Assembly (NCBI GenBank): GCA_934875375.1
Contig: CAKXHL010000019.1
Location: 1 to 24,131 of the forward strand
Length of the DNA: 24,131 nt
Reading direction: 5' to 3'
Source of the DNA: an uncultured bacterium
Lineage (GTDB): Bacteria > Bacillota > Clostridia > Oscillospirales > Ruminococcaceae
Of the stretch, positions 1 through 8,198 are shown one piece after another. Numbering within the stretch: position 1 is the first letter of the stretch; each line of letters starts with the position of its first letter. A model generated the notes under the pieces. The model ran no database searches and was not told the DNA's origin. It saw nothing but the letters and a program-made list of their open reading frames with translations. A program made the translations under genes and the position numbers.

Positions 1-1
1 C

Positions 2-769
2 TCTCAGATCGCCCGCAGCCTGAATGATGACGGCATCCCGACGCCGGGGCAATACTTCAAGAGCAAGCATCCCGACAAGAAGAAGTTCAGTAACATGAGC
101 GAGAAAATCGGTTGGGAAACCGTGATGGTCTACAACATCCTCAAAAACCTTGTTTACACTGGAACGCTGGTCAGCCGCAAAATGAAGTCCTGTGGTGTCG
201 GCTCAAAAAAGCGTGTTGTCAATGAGCCGATCATCGTAGAAGGTATGGTGTGGATGCACATGGAAACTGTCATCAGCTATATTCTCCACTATGAAGATCA
301 CTTCCGTGCGGTTGTGCAGGAACAGCTAAAAATAGAAAGTGACGAAAAGATACAGGCATGGAGAAAGCAGCTGACACAGGCTGAAAAACGTATTGCTGAG
401 TTGGACAGACTGTTCGTGAAGATTTATGAGGACAATGCCAAAGGAAAATTGTCCGACGAGCGTTTTTCTATGATGAGTGGCAACTATGAAGCGGAACAGA
501 AAAAGCTCAGAATGGACGCTGTAGAGCTTCAGAAGAATATCGAAGAACAGGAGCGTCAGAATGAGCGATTGGAGAAATTTATTCAGAAAGCAAAACACTA
601 TCAGGATCTGAATTCTCTGACTCCTGATGCGCTGCGAGATATGGTCAGTGCCATCTATGTAGGTGCGCCGGACAAGTCTTCCGGCAAACGTCAGCAGAAA
701 ATCGAAATTTACTACGATGGTGCAGGATTTATTCCGCTAAACTTATTGATGCAAAGAGAAACGGCGTGA
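2..769 (+). pseudogene. Large serine recombinase, C-terminal fragment lacking the zinc ribbon
   Basis: The reading frame is open from base 2 to the TGA at 767-769, so the gene starts upstream of the window. The visible protein begins inside the Recombinase domain (SQIARSLNDDGIPTPG, then W-x-T-V-x-x-I-L-K-N-x-x-Y-T-G) and ends in the coiled-coil and DUF4368-like tail (AEKRIAELDRLFVKIYEDN, then DKSSGKRQQKIEIYYD). In TnpX-type recombinases of mobile elements in Clostridia, a Cys-rich zinc ribbon of roughly 80-100 residues separates these parts. Here NEPIIVEGM runs straight into VWMHMETVISYILHYEDHF with no Cys pairs, around bases 225-275. I infer an in-frame internal deletion, so the enzyme is probably inactive or altered. 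The catalytic serine domain is not in the window. The A+T-richer composition fits acquired DNA. Confidence 0.8.
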
Positions 770-784
770 CCGAAGTCACGCCGT
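761..784 (-). terminator. Intrinsic terminator of the hydrogenase operon, overlapping the recombinase stop
   Basis: A perfect 10-bp inverted repeat (761-770 with 775-784). Read on the minus strand, the loop is TTCG closed by C-G, a cUUCGg tetraloop, followed by a U-rich TTTCTCTTTG. It lies 90 bases past the minus-strand hydrogenase stop and contains the recombinase TGA. A weaker hairpin with a T-rich tail for plus-strand transcripts follows at 791-817. Confidence 0.6.
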
Positions 785-838
785 ACTCTCCCCGAAAATC
801 GGGACTTTTAATTTTTTCCTGTTTTACGGGCACCGCCC

Positions 839-860
839 AAAAGCGCGAGCTTTTTCTTTT
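839..860 (+). terminator. Possible weak terminator hairpin between convergent genes
   Basis: AAAAGC-GCGA-GCTTTT (839-854) is followed by a T-rich CTTTT on the plus strand. The stem is short and A/T-rich, so this is only a candidate. It lies between the recombinase fragment and the convergent hydrogenase gene. Confidence 0.3.
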
Positions 861-874
861 ATCCGCTTTTTACA

Positions 875-2299
875 TCATTTCAGCACGCCAATAGCATCAC
901 GAATCGTTTTTTCATAGGCTTCCCGGCCGTATTTGTCCACCTCGGCTTTATTTTTCTCTTCGTGGGTCAAACAGCCGGCGCCGCCGATACAGCCGCCAAC
1001 ACAGGCCATCCCCTCGATAAAATTCTCGGGCAGAACATTTTTGGAAGCTTTCAGCAATGCCATCCGGCAGGCCTCGATTCCGTCGCAGGCTACGGTTTTG
1101 GCTTCAAAATCCAGATTCTGTTCCTTCAGCGCCTGCGCCACCGCATCAGACAATCCGCCAGACCGGGCAAAAATACGTCCGTAATAAGAAGCGTTATCCA
1201 GCACATTTTCTTCCAGTTCGGAAATTTCCATATCCCGGCTGTCGAACAGTGCCTGCAATTCTTCAAAGGTCAACACGCTATCAATATACGGCGAAACGCT
1301 TTCTTTTTGAAATTCCATCTTTTTGGCCGTACACGGTCCAATAAACACAATTTTCGCCGTAGGATCAATGCCCTTGATATACTGGCCAATGGCTCCCATC
1401 GGCGAAAGGTTGTGGGATATATGCTCCACCATCTGCGAGAATTTTTTGTGGATATAATCTACAAAGGCCGGACAACAGGAGCTGGTCAAAAACCCTTTTT
1501 CCGCCAGTTCCGCCGCCTCGGAGTAAGCAACCATATCTGCACCCAGCGCAACCTCCACCACGCTGTGGAAGCCCAGCTTTTTGATCGCGGTAATAACCTG
1601 TCCCAGCTTTGCGTAAGAAAACTGACCGGAAATGGATGGCGCCACCACGGCGTAAACTTTATATTTCTGGTTGTTTTCGCTTTCTTTCAGCATTTTTACC
1701 ACATCGGTGATAAAGGATTTATCCACAATGGCACCCCAAGGGCACATATAAACGCAGGCTCCGCAGGAAATGCACTTGCTGTTGTCAATCTGCGCGGCTT
1801 TGGACTCTGCGCTGGTGGAAATCGCATCCACCTTACAGGCGATTTCGCAGGGGCGGCGCTTATTGATGATGGCGCTGTACGGACACGCCTTGGCGCAGCG
1901 GCCGCAGTTGACGCATTTTTCCTTATCAATATGAGCCCGCTGGTGCTCATCAAAAGTGATCGCATCACGGGGGCACACATCTTCACAGCGGTGAGCCAGG
2001 CAGCCGCGGCAGGACTCGGTCACCTCATAGCCGCCCATGGGGCATTCATCACAGGCAATGTCGATAACCTCAATCACGTTGGGGTTTTCCTTAAAGCCGC
2101 CCATGGCCATATGGATGCGTTCGTTGACGATCGCCCGTTCTTTGTATACGCAGCATCGCATGGTCGGCTCGTTGCCCGGCACGATGGCATAAGGAATATC
2201 GATATACGCATCTGCCAACCGGTCCTCAAAGGCATGGCGGGCAACTTCCCGCAGAACCTTATATTTTAAGTACTGCACCTTGGTATCAAATTTCCTCAT
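875..2299 (-). CDS. [FeFe] hydrogenase, group-B-like, with N-terminal 4Fe-4S domains
   Basis: Catalytic [FeFe] hydrogenase of about 474 residues, probably interconverting H2 and protons with reduced ferredoxin in the cytoplasm. Numbering from the upstream ATG at 2305, the N-terminal half carries several Cys clusters (C99/102/107/111, C131/134/137/141, C178/181/184/188, plus C85/88 and C153/157). The H-cluster motifs are all present: L1 T-S-S-C277-C278-P-A-F, L2 G-P-C325-T-A-K-K and L3 E-G-M-A-C435-V-G-G-C439. The C-C-P-A-F and G-P-C forms fit the group B (M3-like) lineage rather than CpI. Both L1 cysteines and the L3 methionine are kept, so I expect activity. The GGGGG Shine-Dalgarno directly abuts the first ATG (2305) but lies 6 nt from the in-frame ATG at 2299, so 2299 is the likelier start. 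It is the last gene of the adhE operon. Electron partner and direction of catalysis are inference. Confidence 0.85.
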   Translation of the reverse strand: MRKFDTKVQYLKYKVLREVARHAFEDRLADAYIDIPYAIVPGNEPTMRCCVYKERAIVNERIHMAMGGFKENPNVIEVIDIACDECPMGGYEVTESCRGCLAHRCEDVCPRDAITFDEHQRAHIDKEKCVNCGRCAKACPYSAIINKRRPCEIACKVDAISTSAESKAAQIDNSKCISCGACVYMCPWGAIVDKSFITDVVKMLKESENNQKYKVYAVVAPSISGQFSYAKLGQVITAIKKLGFHSVVEVALGADMVAYSEAAELAEKGFLTSSCCPAFVDYIHKKFSQMVEHISHNLSPMGAIGQYIKGIDPTAKIVFIGPCTAKKMEFQKESVSPYIDSVLTFEELQALFDSRDMEISELEENVLDNASYYGRIFARSGGLSDAVAQALKEQNLDFEAKTVACDGIEACRMALLKASKNVLPENFIEGMACVGGCIGGAGCLTHEEKNKAEVDKYGREAYEKTIRDAIGVLK

Positions 2300-2310
2300 A
2301 CCCATCCCCC

Positions 2311-3483
2311 TTAAAAATAGCTGACCTTAATGCGTTTCCCCATCTGTTTCAGGGAATCAGACAACTCATCCACCAGCCGCATTTTGATGCTGAAATTAAT
2401 TGGCAGATCCGGATTTTGATGTGCTGGATTTACCGCCCGCCCCACATAGAAATTGATGTCCGTAGCCTCTTCAAACAACAGGCGGGCAATCTGAGAGGCA
2501 CCATCTTGCTTATAGCTCCATTTGGAGTATTCCTGGTTATCTTCCAGATAGCTTTTGGCATAGGACAATACCCGGTTGATGGTAATGACCCCTTCGGTGA
2601 CCAAATCTACCCCCTCGATTGTAGCGGTGGGAGGGATTTCCGGATCCAGATACCCCAGATTCGGCTGCACCGTTTTATGCAGAAAACGTGCGGCCACGGT
2701 TGAAGTCGTGCCGCCGCATACAATGTGCTTGCCCTCTTTGGAAAAGAACAGTCCCATCATCTTTTCGTCGTCTGCCGGGTCGGTAGGCGGCCCAATCATC
2801 AAATTTACCTGCCGGCGCTGGCGTACCTTCATCACGCTGACGGTGGTATCGTCGCCCGGCTGATAGCCGTAAAGCTTGTTGCACTCATCCAGCAGAATCG
2901 TTGCCAGCGTTTTAGCAGTAAACTCTTTGTCGTAGATCATCTCCATAAACTCGATGATATTTTCCCGCTGCCAGCCGAAGTTTAACGACATTCCCACCCC
3001 GGCATGGATGGCGCCGTCGCTGGTGGTGATGAACGTATCGTTTTCCTGCAGTTTTATTTTCGATTTATAAATGGTTTTTCCGCCGATCTCCATGGCGGTT
3101 TTTTCATAGTCATAGTTTTTGCCGTCCCGCAGCAGGATCACCAGCGGATTGTCATACTGGATCAGCTCCGCATACTCATTGTGCTCCATGCGGATAATGG
3201 TGAAAGTGGAATAGGCCACCTTTCTTACGTCGCACACTGGCAGCGTATCCGCAATGGTCTGCACACAGTTTTCCAGCGTCATATTGCTGGCCATCATGGT
3301 GGAAATGATCTTGGAGGTCAGGGTAGAAAGAATATTGGCCTTTACCCCGCTGCCCAGTCCGTCAGCCAGGACCATGACCACCGAATCGGCAGACGGCTCC
3401 ACAATCTGCACCCGGTCGCCGCACAGCTGCTCGCCGTACTTGTTGATGCTGCGCCAACCCAGGTCTACGCAAAGATTATTCAT
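2311..3483 (-). CDS. SpoIIE-type PP2C serine phosphatase with C-terminal extension
   Basis: Protein of 390 residues. Residues 1-220 form a SpoIIE-family PP2C phosphatase with the Mn/Mg-binding aspartates in V-L-A-D41-G-L-G-S-G, T-T-S-D156-G-A and P-G-D211-D212-T-T-V. Residues 225-390 form a separate domain that I do not recognise. The ATG overlaps the end of the sensory hydrogenase gene by 8 bp, with AAGGAG 10 nt upstream, so translation is likely coupled. SpoIIE phosphatases usually dephosphorylate a Ser/Thr on an anti-sigma-factor antagonist or similar switch protein. No STAS-domain target or anti-sigma kinase is visible in the window. Next to a PAS-containing sensory hydrogenase, it is the probable output module of hydrogen or redox sensing; a similar pairing is known for HydS-type loci in Clostridia. 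The substrate is unknown. Confidence 0.85.
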   Translation of the reverse strand: MNNLCVDLGWRSINKYGEQLCGDRVQIVEPSADSVVMVLADGLGSGVKANILSTLTSKIISTMMASNMTLENCVQTIADTLPVCDVRKVAYSTFTIIRMEHNEYAELIQYDNPLVILLRDGKNYDYEKTAMEIGGKTIYKSKIKLQENDTFITTSDGAIHAGVGMSLNFGWQRENIIEFMEMIYDKEFTAKTLATILLDECNKLYGYQPGDDTTVSVMKVRQRRQVNLMIGPPTDPADDEKMMGLFFSKEGKHIVCGGTTSTVAARFLHKTVQPNLGYLDPEIPPTATIEGVDLVTEGVITINRVLSYAKSYLEDNQEYSKWSYKQDGASQIARLLFEEATDINFYVGRAVNPAHQNPDLPINFSIKMRLVDELSDSLKQMGKRIKVSYF

Positions 3484-5152
3484 CGTTTAAGTACTCCTTC
3501 AGATTGGTCAGTGCAATCTTGGTTTCTGCGGTGGTTTCACCTAAAAGCGACGCAATCTCCTGCACGATCCGCATCTGCTTCGCGACAACCTGGTCGGTGA
3601 TTTCCACCGTCTGTTTGCGTACGTTTTCCTTTTGCGCCCGCTGATGTTCTTCTTCGGTGATATCCCGCATCAGCACCAAAAGCACCCGGTAGCTCTTATC
3701 ATAAATAACGGTCATTTCCACATATTTTTCGTATTCAGCCAAAAACATCCGCTTATCGCGCACATCGCGGCCGGTCTGGATCACCTCGAAAAAGATCTGC
3801 GGATCCAGCACCCGCACCACCTGGTCGCCCATAATGTCCGCCGGACGGGACAGGCGCAGAATATCACAGGCGGCGCCGTTGATCTGCTGCACCTCCAGCG
3901 ACTCGTTCAGCACAATAATCCCGTTGGGAGAATTGCGGATAATAGTATCGGAGAAAGTCTCGGCTTTCTCTTTCAAAAACGGCAGGCACATGGTCAAGTC
4001 CGCCTTGCCCCAGTAAACCGCCACCGCTTTTTCCCGGCAGGTATCATAGCCGCAGCTGCCGCAGTTGAGTTCATCCGCCGGGGAGGTTTTGCCCATGCGG
4101 CGCAGAATTTCCTCAATGGCGCGGCTGCCGGGCATCTGCCGGTTCAGGCCCAGATACGGAATCTCTTTTGTCAGGGAATTTTCGGGCGTTTGCACCACAA
4201 AATCTTTTTTCCCTGCATACCGGTCCACCGCCAAAAAGTCTCTGACTGGGGAGCGATGGGCCTTTTCCATGACCGGACCGCCGACGCAGCTGCCAGCACA
4301 GGCACTCATTTCAATAAAGCAGTTGGACAGCGTTCCATCCATAATCTCTTTCAGCGCATGGATACAGTTTTCGGTGCCGTCAATGGTCAAACGGCTGTAA
4401 CCGTTGTCTTCTGTCCAGTCCATGGTGCGCAGGATACCGCCGGAAGTCGGGAACAGACGGGCACGGCTTTCCTCGTTTTTCTCCTGTTCCGGCTCAGTTG
4501 TTACCTGCTCGCCGTTCATCCACTCGGTCAATTCCTCAAAGGTCAGCACACAGTCAACGATGCCGGCATAGGTCTCCGCTTCCGCCTTTTTGGAAATACA
4601 CGGGCCAATAAATACCGTTTTGGCCCCGGGGTGCTGTTCTTTGATCAGGCGGCAGTGGGCCAGCATGGGCGATTCAACCTTGGCAAGATACGGCAGTGCC
4701 TCGGGATAGTATTTCTGAATCAGCAAATTGACCGAATGACAGCAGGAGGAAATGATCACTTCCTGTTCTCCCTCTTTTACCAGGCGCTCATATTCCCGCT
4801 TGACCAGCGTTGCCCCGATCGCAGTCTCCTCTACTGCGGCAAAGCCCAGCTTTTGCAAGGCTTTTTCCATCGCGCCGATTCCCACGCCGGGATAATTGGC
4901 CACAAAGGACGGGGCCAGACTTACATACACCGGCGCACCGGACGCAATCAGCGCCCGGGCAGCTTCGGTGTCGTTTCGGATTTCTTTGGCGTTCTGCGGG
5001 CAGTTGACAAAGCACTGGCCGCACAAAATACACTCATCGTCGACAATATTGGCCTGGTGATTGGAAAATTTAATAGACTTGACCGGACAATGCCGGATAC
5101 ATTTATAGCAGTTTTTACAGTTGGATTTTTTTAATTTCAGGTATCTGGTCAT
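3476..5152 (-). CDS. hydS: Sensory [FeFe] hydrogenase with PAS domain (HydS/HfsB-like, group C)
   Basis: A 558-residue protein with, in order: two 4Fe-4S ferredoxin motifs (C12/15/18/22 and C41/44/47/51), an H-cluster domain (about 70-310), a further 4Fe-4S motif (C364, C367, C372, C389) and a PAS domain (about 400-500) followed by a predicted helix. H-cluster loops are L1 S-S-C137-C138-H-S (Pro replaced by His), L2 G183-P-C185 and L3 E-M-S283-A-C285-x3-C289. Gly and Ser at the two positions that are Met in catalytic enzymes match published sensory hydrogenases. I infer a hydrogen or redox sensor rather than a bulk catalyst, signalling through PAS to the overlapping SpoIIE phosphatase. The start follows AAAGGGG that abuts the preceding ferredoxin stop. 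HfsB of Thermoanaerobacterium has a similar arrangement, and that homologue matters for H2 production, so a catalytic role is not excluded. Confidence 0.85.
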   Translation of the reverse strand: MTRYLKLKKSNCKNCYKCIRHCPVKSIKFSNHQANIVDDECILCGQCFVNCPQNAKEIRNDTEAARALIASGAPVYVSLAPSFVANYPGVGIGAMEKALQKLGFAAVEETAIGATLVKREYERLVKEGEQEVIISSCCHSVNLLIQKYYPEALPYLAKVESPMLAHCRLIKEQHPGAKTVFIGPCISKKAEAETYAGIVDCVLTFEELTEWMNGEQVTTEPEQEKNEESRARLFPTSGGILRTMDWTEDNGYSRLTIDGTENCIHALKEIMDGTLSNCFIEMSACAGSCVGGPVMEKAHRSPVRDFLAVDRYAGKKDFVVQTPENSLTKEIPYLGLNRQMPGSRAIEEILRRMGKTSPADELNCGSCGYDTCREKAVAVYWGKADLTMCLPFLKEKAETFSDTIIRNSPNGIIVLNESLEVQQINGAACDILRLSRPADIMGDQVVRVLDPQIFFEVIQTGRDVRDKRMFLAEYEKYVEMTVIYDKSYRVLLVLMRDITEEEHQRAQKENVRKQTVEITDQVVAKQMRIVQEIASLLGETTAETKIALTNLKEYLNDE

Positions 5153-5159
5153 GCCCGTT

Positions 5160-5408
5160 TTACCCCTTTATCGGCGTCAGTACATATTTTTGGAAAATCT
5201 CCGGGAACGTCTCCGGTGAAACGCCGGTAACGATCTCGTCATCCACCTTGATGGTCACGCCATGGGTGCATTTGCCCAGGCAGAAAGCGGCGCTCAAATT
5301 TACCTGATCGGTCAGGCCATTGTCTTCCAGTGCTTTCTTCATTAGTTCAATGATCTGATAAGAACCCTTTAGATGGCAGGAACTGCCTACACAGACATAG
5401 ATGTTCAT
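5160..5408 (-). CDS. Thioredoxin-like [2Fe-2S] ferredoxin (NuoE/HydC C-terminal-like)
   Basis: Small protein of 82 residues matching the thioredoxin-like [2Fe-2S] fold, with ligands C6 and C11 (V-C-V-G-S-S-C) and C43 and C47 (F-C-L-G-K-C). The spacing is the C-x4-C ... C-x3-C pattern of NuoE and of the small subunit of bifurcating hydrogenases, but without their helical N-terminal part. The ATG at 5408 is chosen over a longer frame because AAGGAG lies 7 nt upstream and the Cys motif should sit near the N-terminus. The gene begins 11 nt after the adhE stop and ends 7 nt before the sensory hydrogenase. It probably carries electrons to, or reports redox state to, the neighbouring hydrogenases. 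No NuoF-like flavoprotein partner is encoded here. Confidence 0.85.
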   Translation of the reverse strand: MNIYVCVGSSCHLKGSYQIIELMKKALEDNGLTDQVNLSAAFCLGKCTHGVTIKVDDEIVTGVSPETFPEIFQKYVLTPIKG

Positions 5409-5419
5409 TTTCAGTCTCC

Positions 5420-8044
5420 TTATTCTCCGTAGTACGCTTTGCGGTAGATCTCTTCCAGCTCGCTGACCAGCGGATATCGGGGATTTGCCGTGGTGCACTG
5501 ATCCTCGAACGCCCGCTCGGACAGGCCGGGAAGCGCTTTGAGGAAGGTTTCTTCATCCACGCCGCACTCGCGAATGCTCATGGGAACATTCAGTTCTTTC
5601 ATCAGGCTGCGGATGGCTGCTATCAGGTTGGCAATCTGCTCTTCCTGGGTTTTGCCGCCCAGGCCCAGATAGCGGGAAATCTGCGCATAACGTTTGTCTG
5701 CTACAAATTTATCATATTTCGGGAAAATTGTAAACTTCGAAGGTTTTTGAGCATTGTAAGCAATGACGTACGGCAGCAGCACCGCATTGGCCCGGCCATG
5801 GGGAATATGGAATTCACCGCCCAGCTTGTGCGCCAGCGAATGGTTAATGCCCAAAAACGCGTTGGAGAATGCCATGCCGGCGATACAGGAGGCGTTGTGG
5901 ACTTTCTCCCGGGCCTCTGCATCGTTGGCGTCACGCCAACTGCGGGGCAGATAATCAAAGATCAGCTCAATGGCCTTAATGGCAAGACCGTCGGTGTAGT
6001 CGGTGGCCATAACCGAAACATATGCCTCAATGGCATGGGTCAGTACGTCCATGCCCGTATCAGCCGTGATGGACTGGGGCATGGTGGAAACAAACTGCGG
6101 GTCGATGATGGCAACATCCGGGGTCAGCTCATAGTCGGCCAGCGGATATTTGATGTTGCCATTCTTCTTGTCGGTGATGACCGAGAAGGAGGTCACCTCG
6201 CTGCCGGTGCCGGAGGTGGTGGGGATGGCGACCATCTGGGTCTTTTTGCCCAAATTGGGGAAATGGAATGCACGTTTGCGGATATCCATAAACTTTAAGC
6301 GCAAACCATCAAAGCTGGTTTCGGGATTTTCATAGAACAGCCACATGCCTTTGGCCGCGTCGATGGCCGAGCCGCCGCCCAGCGCAACGATAACATCCGG
6401 CTGGAACGCATTCATGGCGCGCACACCGTTTTGAATGGTCTCTACCGACGGGTCCGGCTCTACCTCGGAGAAAATCTCACAATGGCAGTAATTTTCGCGC
6501 TTTCTCAAATAATACAGAACCTTATCCACATATCCCAGTTTAACCATCATGGGGTCGGAAACGATAAACGCCCGGGAAATATTGGGCATTACCTGCAGAT
6601 ACTGGACCGAATCTTTTTCAAAATAGATCTTCGGCGGGATTTTAAACCACTGCATATTGACCCTCCTTTGTGCAATGCGCTTTTTGTTGATGAGATTGAC
6701 CGAGGACACATTGGAGGTGGTGGAGTTGCGTCCGAAAGATCCACAGCCCAACGTCAGAGACGGCGTATTGGTGTTGTAAATATCGCCGATGGCGCCCTGA
6801 GAGGACGGAGAATTGGCAATTACGCGGCCTACCTTCATCTCCTCGCCATATTTTACGCACAGGTCATGGTTGTCGGAATGGATGACTGCCGAATGGCCCA
6901 GGCCGCCCAGTTCCAGCATGGCTTTGGCGTACTGAAACCCCTGTTTGTCATCTTCGCAGACGAAGTAAGCCAACACGGGAGAAAGCTTCTCCAAGCTCAG
7001 CGGATACTCGCGAGACGGCTCCGGAAGCGGCGCTAACAAAATCTTGGTGCCGGCGGGCACGTTCACACCGGCATTTTTGGCAATCTCTTCCGCCGGATGG
7101 CCCACAATCGCCGGATTGACTGCCATTTTATCCAGATTGATCACATATTTGGTCACCAGCTGCGTTTCCTCGGGATTGAGGAAATAGCAATTGTTTTCTT
7201 TCATGATCTTTTCAAACTGATCTTTAATCTCTTTGTCTACGATAACCGCCTGTTCCGAAGCGCAGATCATGCCGTTGTCAAAGGTTTTGGAGATAATCAG
7301 ATCGGTGCAGGCCCGCTCCAAATCCACATTCTTGTTGATGTAGCAGGGCACGTTGCCGGGGCCTACGCCCAGCGCAGGTTTGCCGGCGCTGTACGCCGCT
7401 TTGACCATGCCGGAACCGCCGGTAGCCAAAATCAGCGAAACGCCCCGATGGTTCATCAAAGCGGAGGTCGCATCCAGCGACGGAGTCTCGATCCACTGAA
7501 TGCAGTGCTCCGGCGCACCGGCTTTGACTGCCGCATCCCGCAGGATCCGCGCCGCCTGTGCCGAGCATTTCTGTGCCGACGGGTGGAATCCGAAAATGAT
7601 GGGGTTACGGGTCTTGGCGCAGATGAGGGATTTAAACATGGTAGTGGAGGTGGGGTTGGTCACCGGAGTAACGCCGGCTACTACACCCACCGGCTCGGCC
7701 ACTTCCACATATCCTTCCATCTCGTTTTCGTCGATCACGCCGACGGTTTTCTGCTTTTTAATGCTGTGCCAGATATATTCGGTAGAGAAAATGTTTTTGA
7801 TAACCTTATCTTCCATTACGCCGCGGCCAGTTTCTTCGTAGGCCATTTTCGCCAACAGCATATGCTTGTCCAGACCGGCCAGCGTCATAGCGTGAACGAT
7901 TTTGTCCACCTGCTCCTGATCCAGTTCCATGTATTCCTTTAAAGCCTGCTGCGCATTCTGAACCAGACGATCGACCATTTCGAACGTATCTATCGAAACG
8001 GCTTTCTCCTGGGTGTTCGTCTTTTTCTCTTCTTTCTTCTGCAT
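5420..8044 (-). CDS. adhE: Bifunctional acetaldehyde-CoA/alcohol dehydrogenase
   Basis: An 874-residue AdhE of standard length that reduces acetyl-CoA to acetaldehyde and then ethanol, consuming two NADH. The N-terminal ALDH half (about 1-450) holds the catalytic Cys in F-D-N-G-M-I-C261-A-S-E-Q and the nucleotide loop G-V-G-P-G-N. The C-terminal Fe-ADH half (about 465-874) has G-G-G-S-A-I-D-A-A-K-G and the iron ligands D666, H670, H735 and H749, spaced as in E. coli AdhE. The start is supported by AAGGAGG 7 nt upstream. The enzyme family forms spirosome filaments in the cytoplasm. As first gene of the hydrogenase operon, it places ethanol and H2 formation, alternative sinks for reducing power, under one control region with a Rex operator. 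Confidence 0.97.
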   Translation of the reverse strand: MQKKEEKKTNTQEKAVSIDTFEMVDRLVQNAQQALKEYMELDQEQVDKIVHAMTLAGLDKHMLLAKMAYEETGRGVMEDKVIKNIFSTEYIWHSIKKQKTVGVIDENEMEGYVEVAEPVGVVAGVTPVTNPTSTTMFKSLICAKTRNPIIFGFHPSAQKCSAQAARILRDAAVKAGAPEHCIQWIETPSLDATSALMNHRGVSLILATGGSGMVKAAYSAGKPALGVGPGNVPCYINKNVDLERACTDLIISKTFDNGMICASEQAVIVDKEIKDQFEKIMKENNCYFLNPEETQLVTKYVINLDKMAVNPAIVGHPAEEIAKNAGVNVPAGTKILLAPLPEPSREYPLSLEKLSPVLAYFVCEDDKQGFQYAKAMLELGGLGHSAVIHSDNHDLCVKYGEEMKVGRVIANSPSSQGAIGDIYNTNTPSLTLGCGSFGRNSTTSNVSSVNLINKKRIAQRRVNMQWFKIPPKIYFEKDSVQYLQVMPNISRAFIVSDPMMVKLGYVDKVLYYLRKRENYCHCEIFSEVEPDPSVETIQNGVRAMNAFQPDVIVALGGGSAIDAAKGMWLFYENPETSFDGLRLKFMDIRKRAFHFPNLGKKTQMVAIPTTSGTGSEVTSFSVITDKKNGNIKYPLADYELTPDVAIIDPQFVSTMPQSITADTGMDVLTHAIEAYVSVMATDYTDGLAIKAIELIFDYLPRSWRDANDAEAREKVHNASCIAGMAFSNAFLGINHSLAHKLGGEFHIPHGRANAVLLPYVIAYNAQKPSKFTIFPKYDKFVADKRYAQISRYLGLGGKTQEEQIANLIAAIRSLMKELNVPMSIRECGVDEETFLKALPGLSERAFEDQCTTANPRYPLVSELEEIYRKAYYGE

Positions 8045-8106
8045 ACAAAGTCCTCCTTCACGTTCTGTTTTCCGAAAATAGCTTCCCTTTTTCCGGATCT
8101 TTTCTC

Positions 8107-8147
8107 CGCCAAACGGGGGTTCCAGCGACAGGACCGCTCGTTTGACG
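8107..8147 (-). promoter_or_regulatory. Structured 5' leader hairpin of adhE
   Basis: Between the Rex operator and the adhE start are about 150 untranslated bases. In them, a 9-bp stem with one G-U pair (8107-8115 with 8139-8147) encloses a smaller AGCG/CGCT stem. It matches no riboswitch class I know. It may affect mRNA stability or translation of adhE. An open frame overlaps this leader but has no ribosome binding site and no recognisable protein. Confidence 0.35.
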
Positions 8148-8198
8148 AAAGCCCCTTGGAAAGAGGTTTTCCCTTTTGCAAAGCGGGTCCCCTTTCTT

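Noticed and set aside
962..2269. Long open frame on the plus strand opposite the hydrogenase gene
   Set aside because: It mirrors the codon pattern of the real minus-strand gene, has no ribosome binding site and no recognisable domain.
3632..5134. 500-codon open frame opposite the sensory hydrogenase
   Set aside because: Antisense shadow of a G+C-rich gene with complete hydrogenase motifs; low-complexity His/Gly/Arg-rich translation.
6567..6580. Possible Noc binding site (AACGCCCGGGAAAT)
   Set aside because: It matches the Bacillus consensus ATTTCCCGGGAAAT at only 11 of 14 positions, all mismatches are in one half, and it lies inside adhE; a chance match is likely.
7097..7942. Open frame opposite adhE
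   Set aside because: adhE is unambiguous on the other strand, and the antisense product has no family features.
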